Source of the DNA: Lachnospiraceae bacterium | GTDB lineage: Bacteria; Bacillota; Clostridia; Lachnospirales; Lachnospiraceae | Direction of reading: 5' to 3' | NCBI GenBank assembly: GCA_900759665.1 | Contig: CAAEWE010000059.1 | Coordinates: 62,001-126,000, forward strand | Length of the DNA stretch: 64,000 nucleotides | Shown: positions 54,959 through 63,115 of the stretch, piece by piece | Layout of the letters: each line of letters begins with the position of its first letter | Position numbering within the stretch: position 1 is the first letter of the stretch | Made by a program: the position numbers and the translations under genes | The notes under the pieces: model-generated | What the model was told of the DNA's origin: nothing | What the model saw: the letters and a program-made list of their open reading frames with translations, nothing else | Databases searched by the model: none

Positions 54959-57580
54959 TTAATCCCAGTTATATGACGGATTAATGGCAGATCCTGAAGC
55001 CGGTGGCACCGGAGTTGGTGTCTGTGTCGGAACAGGAGCCGGTGTTGGAACAACAATAGGAGCCTCATGTGTGATCACAAGCTTCACCTCACCCTGTGCC
55101 TGTGGTGTATAGGTGTTATCCGTCTTTACACCCGTCGGCTGTGCCTTAATATAATATGTTTTGCCAGCCTCCAAAGTAACCTTCTGGATGTAGGCGTTCA
55201 GATTTGCATGATCCTCGGAATCATCATTATTTTTTGTTCCTGTGATGTACTGCATGTTTGCATCAAAGATTGCTACCTCAGCTCCTTTATTCACTGCAGT
55301 AGAAACCTTAAAATCATACTCTCCTGTCTCAGCCGGAGTAAATTTCCAGATTACATTATTACCACCGGTAGAAATCACAACAGACTCTGCTGCCAGAGGA
55401 GCTGCCACATATTCTGCCGCTCCGGCAATGTCATTGGCCACTGTGTAGGTCAGATTAATATCCTTCTGATTCTCCTTTGCTACCGTTACACTGCCAAGCA
55501 GGCGTGTTGCATTTCCAAAGAGTGTCTTAACCGTATAGACAGCGTCTCCCGGAAGGAATACTTTGTAGTAACCATCCTCTCCCACTTGAGCTTTTGCAAC
55601 ACATGCACCCTTATCATTATAGAAGTTCAATGTTGTGTTTCTGATCTTATCTGCAAACTGTGTCTGCTGATCAACAGATGTTCCATTAAATACAATTCCT
55701 TCTACCGAATAACGTGAGATGGATGCTTTCATGGATCCCACATTGATATCCTTATTGGTTACAGTGATCTTGTTACCAAAATATTTTCTATTGCCCTTCT
55801 CATCATTGATATATGCAATATACGTGTTGGCAGGAAGTGCAATTGTAAAGGTTCCACGGGAATTGGTTGTGGTACTGAAGTCACCATCTGATGTCTCGTA
55901 CTGGTTGTTCAGGCTCTCAAAGTAAACTTTCTTGTTGACAAGCTTGTTGCTGCTGTTCGCATAGGAAGCACTGCCGCTTACCCCGTAAAACTTCTCCGGT
56001 ACGGAAACCGTTTCCATCTTATCTGCTTTGCCTGACTTGATCTTCCTGGTCATCTCATAAGAAACATCTCCGGCTACTTTTACCGTATATGTTCCGGCAG
56101 GCACCTCAATGTCGTAATAACCAATCTCCTGTTCTGCACCATTAGAAGCATTATTATAGTTACTGCTGCTGTATGTATAGAAGATATCATCACTGCTTTT
56201 TGCTGTGCTTGGAATAAATTCCATTCCGGCACCTGTGATCGGCATTCCGTTGCTGCTCTTTACCACACCGGACAAATTGTAATATGGAGTTACTTTTACC
56301 GTAATCGTTGTCTGGCAGGTACGATTTGCATCCATGACATCAGCAGCCGTTACCGTATAGGTATGTGTTCCCGCTGTGATGGAATAAGGAATGCAGAGTT
56401 TTGTGGATGCACCACTCTTCTTGGTTACGGTCTTTGATGCATCATCTGCAATCTTGTCTGTAGAAAGTCTGACATCTGCATTATCCGGTGTATCCAGAGT
56501 AAAGGTATAATTTCCGGAACCACCCTGTGGTGCGATGGAATAACACTTCACATAATAATCTGCGATATCGTCCCGCTTATCCACATCCAGTCTGGTTGCA
56601 TTGGCAGCTACCTGTGCGGCAGCGGCTTCTGCTTTGCTGTGTGTCCAGGCAATCTCATCACTCTGGTTTCCGGAAGCGATCGTGGTTTCATCGTAGATAC
56701 AGAAATTAACTTTGATCGTTGCCTTTCTTCCCATTTCGTCCACGCCCTGCAGCGTTACTGCAGTCGTTCCGGTTGCTGTAGGGATTCCCTTGATCTTGCT
56801 GCGTTTTTTATCAATTGTCAGCCCCTCTGGAAGCTTTCCTTTTGTGCAGCTTACTTTAAGGCTTCCAATATCATTATAAAAATACTCATCCATTCCCAGA
56901 TCAGCGGTATCCCCCTTCTTCAGGGTGATATTTACTTCTTCGTCTTTTCCATAGAACGGAGCTTTAAACTGTGTGGCTGCTTTGCTCACACCGGAAGTGA
57001 TCTGAACATACGATCCATTTCCGATATACTCCTGCAGATATACGCGATACTGCTTTGCATTAACCGGCACAACCTTCTGAACACTGATCTTTTTGTTGTA
57101 TGCACCGGCTGTCTGCTGCTTTGTTGTAACCGAAAGATCCGTCACCTTTAAAGAAGTATCTTTCTTTTTCAGTTTCAGTACAAGACAGCTTTTGTCAAAA
57201 TTATCTACAGAAACTGATTTAAAATTCGGACGCTGCTTCTTGACCGTGATCCTGCATTTCAGTTTTACTTTTCCGACTTTAGCAGTAATCACTGCCTTTC
57301 CGCTTTTTACACCGCGGATAACTGCTTTTTCTTTCTTTTTGCCGTTTGTGGCATTGATCTTTACGATCTTCTTTTTATTGGTTGACCATTTTACTTTTTT
57401 ATTGGCATTCTTTACAGTCAGAACAGCTGTTTTTCCTGCTGTAATTTTCAGTTTGCTTTTACTGAGCTTTGGCTTTTTGGCCGCCACAGCGATGCCAGCA
57501 TTGACACCGCTTCCGGTTACCACCAGGCTCAGAGCTAAACCAAAAGCGAATACACGCTTCTCGAAATTATTTAATTTCAT
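54959..57580 (-). CDS. Giant secreted protein with N-terminal lysine-rich Ig-like module (873 aa)
   Basis: An exported protein. A signal peptide (VFAFGLALSLVVTGSGVNAG) is followed by a lysine-rich Big2-like module (residues about 35-115: KKVKWSTNKKKIVKI and VIRGVKSGKAVITAKVGK), a middle with cadherin/Ig-like strands (GTTAVTLQGVDEMGRKATIKVNF), and several carboxypeptidase-regulatory-like domains (LSGVVKSSNGMPITGAGM, VSGSASYANSSNKLVNK and VEGIVFNGTSV) in the C-terminal half. It ends in a Pro/Thr-rich tail and INPSYNWD with no LPXTG anchor. Adhesive or wall-matrix role is inference. It follows its larger paralogue by 54 bp. Confidence 0.8.
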   Translation of the reverse strand: MKLNNFEKRVFAFGLALSLVVTGSGVNAGIAVAAKKPKLSKSKLKITAGKTAVLTVKNANKKVKWSTNKKKIVKINATNGKKKEKAVIRGVKSGKAVITAKVGKVKLKCRITVKKQRPNFKSVSVDNFDKSCLVLKLKKKDTSLKVTDLSVTTKQQTAGAYNKKISVQKVVPVNAKQYRVYLQEYIGNGSYVQITSGVSKAATQFKAPFYGKDEEVNITLKKGDTADLGMDEYFYNDIGSLKVSCTKGKLPEGLTIDKKRSKIKGIPTATGTTAVTLQGVDEMGRKATIKVNFCIYDETTIASGNQSDEIAWTHSKAEAAAAQVAANATRLDVDKRDDIADYYVKCYSIAPQGGSGNYTFTLDTPDNADVRLSTDKIADDASKTVTKKSGASTKLCIPYSITAGTHTYTVTAADVMDANRTCQTTITVKVTPYYNLSGVVKSSNGMPITGAGMEFIPSTAKSSDDIFYTYSSSNYNNASNGAEQEIGYYDIEVPAGTYTVKVAGDVSYEMTRKIKSGKADKMETVSVPEKFYGVSGSASYANSSNKLVNKKVYFESLNNQYETSDGDFSTTTNSRGTFTIALPANTYIAYINDEKGNRKYFGNKITVTNKDINVGSMKASISRYSVEGIVFNGTSVDQQTQFADKIRNTTLNFYNDKGACVAKAQVGEDGYYKVFLPGDAVYTVKTLFGNATRLLGSVTVAKENQKDINLTYTVANDIAGAAEYVAAPLAAESVVISTGGNNVIWKFTPAETGEYDFKVSTAVNKGAEVAIFDANMQYITGTKNNDDSEDHANLNAYIQKVTLEAGKTYYIKAQPTGVKTDNTYTPQAQGEVKLVITHEAPIVVPTPAPVPTQTPTPVPPASGSAINPSYNWD

Positions 57581-57634
57581 CGGTTCATCTCCTTTATCAT
57601 TTATAAAACCATTTCACATTGCATTTTCAAACTT

Positions 57635-60600
57635 CTATTTTGCGACAGCACTTACATCGATCGTTGCATACAGAGTAGCTGATGTTGCAAATTTCAGATA
57701 TACATCACCAGACACCGCTGCCCGGAACGTCACCTTACCGGAACCATCTGCGAAAGCACTGTTTGTACTGTTGACATAATAATCATCTTCATCATAGTCA
57801 GAATAGTAATTATTATTTTTGCTATTCACATGATATCCGGTAACCTTTTCCCATGACATCATAGATACAGAAAGATCATTTGTACCAACGGTTTTAGATG
57901 CATAGGATACCTCATACTGCTTTCCCTGCTCTACCGGAATCTTCACATAAGCGACATTCTGCAGATCTTCATCTGCAACATTCTTTGCACATACAACAGA
58001 TGCTACTGCGCCATCCAGTGTCAATGCGGTAGAACTCTTCTCATATGCAGCCAGATGCTTTGCAACCTTAACGGTAATACTTCCAATCTTCTGATCTCCG
58101 GAAACAGGTGTAAGACACATTACATAAGTTCCCGCCTGCAAAGATACTGTCATCTTTGTATCAGTACTGCTTTCATCTGAATCCTCATCATTGTAATTGT
58201 TACTGCCAAAACTGCGGATCTCATCGTATGGATTTGCTGCATCGCCTGTCTCTTTATAAAGTGTGACACTGTTTGGCAATGCCTGGTTCTCATTAAACTT
58301 TGCAGAGATGTCATAAGAGGTATATCCCTGATCTGCTGCCTCCGGAATTGCAAACTTCACAAAGAGGTCATTATTGCCGGAAGACTGCACAACACTCTCC
58401 TGCTCTAAGGTAAGCATCGTCGGTGCTGAAAGTGCAAACTGGTTCGCCATGCCACCATCAAGCCTGTTGTAAACCAGATCTGCTCTGGCATCGGCACCAT
58501 TTACGGTTACCTTGCCAAGTGTCACAAGTCCGTAAGCTCCCTTATAACGGACTGTGTATTCACCATTATCCAGCAAAAGCCCACGGAATGTCCCATGATT
58601 TGCTCCATCAACCTGTTTACCGCTTTCTACATCATAGTGAGTGTCATAATCCGTGTATACGCTCTTTACATTTCCCTTTGCGTCAAAGAAAAGGAGTTTC
58701 TTATCACCTGCAAGCTGATCAACTTCTGTTTTTCCGTCATCACCATACTGATGGATCTTAAGACTTCCTGTTACTTCGAATCGGGATACGGCAAGCTTCT
58801 GATCTCCAAGCTCTGCATTCGTTCCATCCTGAACTGTGATGGAATTTGCAAAATACTGTCTCTGATCATTCTCATCCCTCCAGTAGATCTTGTATGTACC
58901 TGCCGGCAGAGATGCACTAAAGCTTCCCTGATAATCTGTATTTGCATACATTGTCCAGTCTTCATACTGCTTGTTTTCTGTCTCAAAATATACTCTGTCA
59001 TTTGCAACTGCCTTATCATTTGCAAACTTTGCAACTGCCTTGATATTTGCAAAACGAACCGGCATTGTGAGGTTGGCTGCCGAAACAGCATCTGCAGTAA
59101 TATCTATCTCACCGTTTAACTGATATTTCACACCATTATTGCCCAGAAGCTTCACAATATATTTTCCTGCCGGAACCTCTGCGGCATAATTACCTGCCTC
59201 GATCACCGGCAATGAAAATCCGGTAGACTGCGGAGATGCTGCCGGTGCCTGCGTTGGTGCCGTACCCGCCGGTGCCTGTGTCGGTGCTTCTCTCAAAATA
59301 GTAGGTACCGGGAATGGACCAGCCTTTGTCGTCTCATCCAGGTTGTACACATTATAAATATCACCGTTTGCACACTGAAAACTAGCATATGTATTAGAAC
59401 TGTAGTTTACTTTGTAGTCTTTTGGATGATTTCCTGCTACCAGTTCTTTTCTGGAAGAATATGTTCCCTGCTTCTCCACATATTTCAGGAATGTGCGTCC
59501 ATGGATATAATCAGAAGAATTTACTGCATCCGCCGGATAAAAATAAATGCTTTCATTACCGGATACCGCATTCTCCATTGCATCTTTTACGGTACCACTG
59601 ATATTGAATCTCTCGATCACATTTACGGTTACGGTCGAAGTAGTGGTACGTGCTGCATCTGCTGCATCTGTAATATTGATCGTGTAAGTGTGTACACCTG
59701 CTGCCAGACCATAAGGAATGTACAGAGTCGTTTTTGCTGCTGCCTTCTTGGTTACCTGATTATTAGAATCTGTAACATCTGTCGAAAGCTTTACACCTGC
59801 ATCTGTACCGGTCTGAACCAGATCATACTTATAGCTTCCGGATCCACCGGCAGGCTTAATATCATAAGTAGTATATACCGTTCCCGGATCCGGAGTTACC
59901 TCAGGATTCACAGTTGTAACCGGTGCAGATGTCTTAACTGCAGATGCCGGTATTGCTGTCTTAGGTACTGCAGGTACCGCCGGAGCCGGTGCTGCTGTTA
60001 CAGGCTTTACGAGAGCTGTTGCTGCCGGTGCCGCCGGAGCCGGTGCTGCTGTTACAGGCTTTACGAGAGCTGTTGCTGCCGGTGCCGCCGTTGCTACTGC
60101 CGGTACCGCCGCCTGGGCTTTCTTAGCGGTCTGAGGCTTTGCCGGTGTAGGTACATCGTCTGTAGATGCCGGATAATCATAGCTATAATCCGGTACAACG
60201 GTCTTGACAGGCTCCGGAGTTGCCGGTGCTGCCGTTGCAAGACGGCTTGCATTTAAAGCATTCATATAATCATCCAGAATGATCTCATTGTCTGTGGAAT
60301 CTGCAGCCGCAATCGTAGTCTCATCATAAACCTTGAAGATCACCTTCAGATTTGCCTTACGTCCGGCCTCATCCTTTCCAACCAATGTTGTCTCCGTTAC
60401 GCCTGCCTCTGTCGGGATTCCCTTGAGAATTCCTCTTTTTCCAACGAGAGACAATCCCTTTGGAAGCTTGCTGCCTTTCTTAAGGGAATAAGAAATATAG
60501 CCAACCGGCTGATAGAAATAAGTATCCATCCTGCCAACCAGCACAGCATCCTTCTCCAGGATCCAGGTAACGGTGTCCTTATCTACACCAAATGCCTGCT

Positions 60601-61228
60601 TGTTCTGGATCTCCTTCGTGAACTTTCCGACCGTGATGCGGACATAATCATTCAGTCCTGCCCCCTGGGTCAGATAAAGACGGTATGTCTTCTGATCTGT
60701 TGTGGAAAGTGCTTCCACCTTCGGATTCTCATTATAAGAACCGGATTTATAAGACTTAATGGCAACTTTCACATCCCCTGCATTCAGAGGAGTTTTCTTG
60801 TTAAACTTTACTGTCAAAGCAGAGTAATCCAGCTTATCCACAGATGCAGACTGAATATTATTTGCCTTAACCTTTACCTTACATTTCAGTTTTGTTTTTC
60901 CGATCTTGGCAACAACAACGGCAGATCCCTTTTTGACACCCTGGATCGTTGCTGTTTCCTTTTTCTTACCACTTGTTTTCGTAATCTTAACTACCTTTTT
61001 GTTTTTTGTGGACCATTTCACCTTTTTATTTGCTTTTTTCACCTTTAAGGTTACTGTTCCACCCGCTATAACGCTGACCTTCTTTTTAGAAAGCTTGGCT
61101 TTTAACCCAGTCGCTTTTGCCTTTTTTTTCGCGGATACATTCACTGTGGAATAATTTCCGCCTGTCACGACCATGGCTGCCGCAAGACCACATGCCAGCA
61201 CGCGTTTTGCAATGTTCGTATGCTTCAT
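57635..61228 (-). CDS. Giant secreted protein with lysine-rich Ig-like module and Ala/Pro/Val repeat (1197 aa)
   Basis: Paralogue of the next gene. A signal peptide (VLACGLAAAMVVTGGNY) precedes a Big2-like module (VKWSTKNKKVVKITKTSGKK and KLKCKVKV), a putative Ig domain with GVTETTLVGKDEAGRKANLKVIF, then an Ala/Pro/Val-rich linker containing a perfect 18-residue tandem duplication, and carboxypeptidase-regulatory-like domains (ISGTVKDAMENAVSG, IKAVAKFANDKAVAN and VTGSLKIHQYGDD). Two C-terminal stretches resemble PPC-type beta domains. No LPXTG anchor is visible. AAAGGAG precedes the ATG. Leader hairpin AATGGAAG/CTTCCATT lies at 61264-61291. Confidence 0.8.
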   Translation of the reverse strand: MKHTNIAKRVLACGLAAAMVVTGGNYSTVNVSAKKKAKATGLKAKLSKKKVSVIAGGTVTLKVKKANKKVKWSTKNKKVVKITKTSGKKKETATIQGVKKGSAVVVAKIGKTKLKCKVKVKANNIQSASVDKLDYSALTVKFNKKTPLNAGDVKVAIKSYKSGSYNENPKVEALSTTDQKTYRLYLTQGAGLNDYVRITVGKFTKEIQNKQAFGVDKDTVTWILEKDAVLVGRMDTYFYQPVGYISYSLKKGSKLPKGLSLVGKRGILKGIPTEAGVTETTLVGKDEAGRKANLKVIFKVYDETTIAAADSTDNEIILDDYMNALNASRLATAAPATPEPVKTVVPDYSYDYPASTDDVPTPAKPQTAKKAQAAVPAVATAAPAATALVKPVTAAPAPAAPAATALVKPVTAAPAPAVPAVPKTAIPASAVKTSAPVTTVNPEVTPDPGTVYTTYDIKPAGGSGSYKYDLVQTGTDAGVKLSTDVTDSNNQVTKKAAAKTTLYIPYGLAAGVHTYTINITDAADAARTTTSTVTVNVIERFNISGTVKDAMENAVSGNESIYFYPADAVNSSDYIHGRTFLKYVEKQGTYSSRKELVAGNHPKDYKVNYSSNTYASFQCANGDIYNVYNLDETTKAGPFPVPTILREAPTQAPAGTAPTQAPAASPQSTGFSLPVIEAGNYAAEVPAGKYIVKLLGNNGVKYQLNGEIDITADAVSAANLTMPVRFANIKAVAKFANDKAVANDRVYFETENKQYEDWTMYANTDYQGSFSASLPAGTYKIYWRDENDQRQYFANSITVQDGTNAELGDQKLAVSRFEVTGSLKIHQYGDDGKTEVDQLAGDKKLLFFDAKGNVKSVYTDYDTHYDVESGKQVDGANHGTFRGLLLDNGEYTVRYKGAYGLVTLGKVTVNGADARADLVYNRLDGGMANQFALSAPTMLTLEQESVVQSSGNNDLFVKFAIPEAADQGYTSYDISAKFNENQALPNSVTLYKETGDAANPYDEIRSFGSNNYNDEDSDESSTDTKMTVSLQAGTYVMCLTPVSGDQKIGSITVKVAKHLAAYEKSSTALTLDGAVASVVCAKNVADEDLQNVAYVKIPVEQGKQYEVSYASKTVGTNDLSVSMMSWEKVTGYHVNSKNNNYYSDYDEDDYYVNSTNSAFADGSGKVTFRAAVSGDVYLKFATSATLYATIDVSAVAK
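59977..60084. repeat. Perfect 54-bp tandem duplication in the surface-protein linker
   Basis: Copy 1 is 59977-60030 and copy 2 is 60031-60084, identical in all 54 positions, with a partial CCGCCG third start at 60085. The unit is a multiple of three and encodes 18 residues (TALVKPVTAAPAPA core), so copy changes would alter linker length without breaking the frame. Confidence 0.93.
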
Positions 61229-61310
61229 TTTCTCTCTCCTTTAATATTATTTTGCAGGTACAAAATGGAAGCTTATCTCCCTTCTTCCATTCTGTCTGCA
61301 AGTATTGATA

Positions 61311-61339
61311 ATTATATCATATCCCCTATTTACTTTCAA
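61311..61339 (-). promoter_or_regulatory. Promoter of the giant surface-protein operon
   Basis: TTGAAA (61339-61334), 17-bp spacer, TATAAT (61316-61311) on the minus strand; predicted start near 61304. The -35 lies within the last codons of the recombinase gene, so the surface operon is transcribed independently of it. The leader of about 75 nt contains a hairpin (61264-61291). Confidence 0.72.
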
Positions 61340-62522
61340 CAAGCACTTTCGCCAAAATCCTTATATTTCCTTGTCTGACAAATATTTTTTCCACAAAGAT
61401 CTTCAGAAAGAATTCCATTTCACCGGTCATTATTTCCGGATCATCCGGCATTCCAAAAATCCACCGGCAGACCGATAACAGCAGCGAGATCTCAATCCTG
61501 TTTTTTTCATGATCACCGTCACAGACTAACACCCCCTTCTGCGTCCGGTGGCGGCAAAGAGCCCTGCCGCAAAAACCGCATTTTGTAATGCCGTGAAACA
61601 GATGACGTCTTCCTTTTTTTCTGCGTAACCCCGGATTCATAGGATTTCTGTCCAGGTTCTTCTGAAACACTTCCTCACTGACGATTTCCGGAACTGCTTC
61701 TTTTCTTTTTTTCCATTCTCCTTCCGGTACTCTGACTGTAACAAATCCGTCCCGGTAACGATTTTCATATTTGTGCCATGTCTCTGTCCCTGTATAGAGT
61801 GGATCATGCAGAATCCTCCATATTACTGATGCATCCCATTTTTTTCCTTCCGCCGCCTCCTGTTCCTTCAGCTTCCGTGCGATCCCGCTGCACGTTTCCC
61901 CTTTTACAGATAATGCAAAGATCTGCCGTATCCGTTCTGCCTCCTGCGCATCAACCGTAAGTTTCCCATCCGTTCCTCTCCGGTATCCATACGGTGCCCT
62001 TCCCGGTCTTGCCTCCCCATGTTCTCGTTTCGTTCTTAACGCATTTCTCGTTTTTTGGGATATGTCCCTGCAGTAATACTCATAAAAAATACTCTTCAAT
62101 GCTTCCTGCATCCCCGGCATCCCCTTCCTGCTGTCATAATGATCTGCAACAGATATCACCCGCACCCGGTAACGGGGAAAGATCACTTCCAGCAGTTCCA
62201 CCAGTTCCAGATGGTTCCGGGAGAGTCTGGAAAAATCCTTCACCACGAGAGCTTGTATTTTTCCCATAAAAATACCGGCCAGCATTTTTTGGACCGCCGG
62301 CCGGTTCATATTGGTTCCTGTATATCCATCATCACAAAAATATAAAAGCTGTCCGGAACAAAGTTCCTTCTCCTGTCTAAGTGCTTTTTCCGCCAGCTCC
62401 ATCTGATTGCAGATACTCTGGCTTTGCATACATTTCAGAGAATCCCTTTTGGAAATCCTGCAATAAACGGCCACTGTTGTCTCCTTGCGGTCCGGACTTT
62501 TTTGCTTCCCTGAAAAAGACAT
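61326..62522 (-). CDS. Site-specific serine recombinase (short C-terminus)
   Basis: A 398-residue recombinase. The N-terminal resolvase domain starts VAVYCRISKRDSLKCMQSQ, with the catalytic Ser in CRIS, ALVVKDFSRLSRNHLELVEL and HYDSRKGMPGMQEALKSIFYEYY, followed by a recombinase domain (GRAPYGYRRGTDGKLTVDAQEAERIRQIFAL) and a partial zinc ribbon (KCGFCGRALC). Typical large serine recombinases are 450-550 residues and have a longer coiled-coil C-terminus; it is shortened here. No other mobile-element gene or attachment site is seen. The ATG at 62522 has GGAGG 8 nt upstream; an ATG at 62540 is weaker. Confidence 0.85.
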   Translation of the reverse strand: MSFSGKQKSPDRKETTVAVYCRISKRDSLKCMQSQSICNQMELAEKALRQEKELCSGQLLYFCDDGYTGTNMNRPAVQKMLAGIFMGKIQALVVKDFSRLSRNHLELVELLEVIFPRYRVRVISVADHYDSRKGMPGMQEALKSIFYEYYCRDISQKTRNALRTKREHGEARPGRAPYGYRRGTDGKLTVDAQEAERIRQIFALSVKGETCSGIARKLKEQEAAEGKKWDASVIWRILHDPLYTGTETWHKYENRYRDGFVTVRVPEGEWKKRKEAVPEIVSEEVFQKNLDRNPMNPGLRRKKGRRHLFHGITKCGFCGRALCRHRTQKGVLVCDGDHEKNRIEISLLLSVCRWIFGMPDDPEIMTGEMEFFLKIFVEKIFVRQGNIRILAKVLVESK

Positions 62523-62587
62523 CTCTGCTGCCTCCTGCATATTCTCTTTACAGAATATATGCTCCCAGCCGTCCCATCTATGACCTG

Positions 62588-63088
62588 TTATTTTACAAAG
62601 GATAAAAGGTCATCAATAAAGCTGAGTCCCACCTGATACAATACATACAGTATCGTCACAGACAAGATCAATACCAGACACCGGTAAATCAGATATCCCC
62701 TGGCAAAGTTCTTTTTGGCCGGGTGAACCTTATGGCTTAACGCCATATAAAGCATATAGATAAATCCGATCACCGGTATGTTCAGCCAGCAGATACTCAA
62801 AAACCATTGACTGACCGATACTCCTTCTGCATCATCATAGGCTACAGAGGACTGAAATCCACTCTCAAACAGCTTTTTCTGTTTTTCTTTTTTTTGTTTT
62901 TCCTGCCTGACTGCCTTCTGATGTCTCTTTTGAAGCTGTTCCTGCCTTTTTTCCTGTTTTGCCAGATTTGTATGACTGTCCGAAACATTATACTCCGCTC
63001 TGGCACGCCGCTTCTTTTCCAGAAGCTGCTGCTGTCTTATTGCTCTTTCCTGCTTCGCGATCACAGAATCCTGATCTTTTCTTTCCAA
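62588..63088 (-). CDS. Membrane protein with charged coiled-coil N-terminus
   Basis: A 166-residue protein. Residues 1-75 are Lys/Gln/Glu/Arg-rich and predicted coiled coil (KQERAIRQQQLLEKKRRARAEY and QEKRQEQLQKRHQKAVRQ), then two hydrophobic segments (ICWLNIPVIGFIYMLYMAL and LIYRCLVLILSVTILYVLYQV). The start is TTG at 63088, 6 nt after GGAGG, an unusual start codon. No known domain. It follows the PBP gene by 27 bp and may be co-transcribed with it. Confidence 0.65.
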   Translation of the reverse strand: MERKDQDSVIAKQERAIRQQQLLEKKRRARAEYNVSDSHTNLAKQEKRQEQLQKRHQKAVRQEKQKKEKQKKLFESGFQSSVAYDDAEGVSVSQWFLSICWLNIPVIGFIYMLYMALSHKVHPAKKNFARGYLIYRCLVLILSVTILYVLYQVGLSFIDDLLSFVK

Positions 63089-63115
63089 AATGTTCCTCCT
63101 GTCCGCCAGACGCGT

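Noticed and set aside
59977..60084. Phase-variable switch by the 54-bp repeat
   Set aside because: The unit is a multiple of three, so gain or loss would not shift the frame; only linker-length variation is possible.
59426..60256. 276-residue Cys/Arg-rich open frame on the plus strand
   Set aside because: Antisense to the giant surface-protein gene; its composition comes from the Ala/Pro/Val codons of the real gene.
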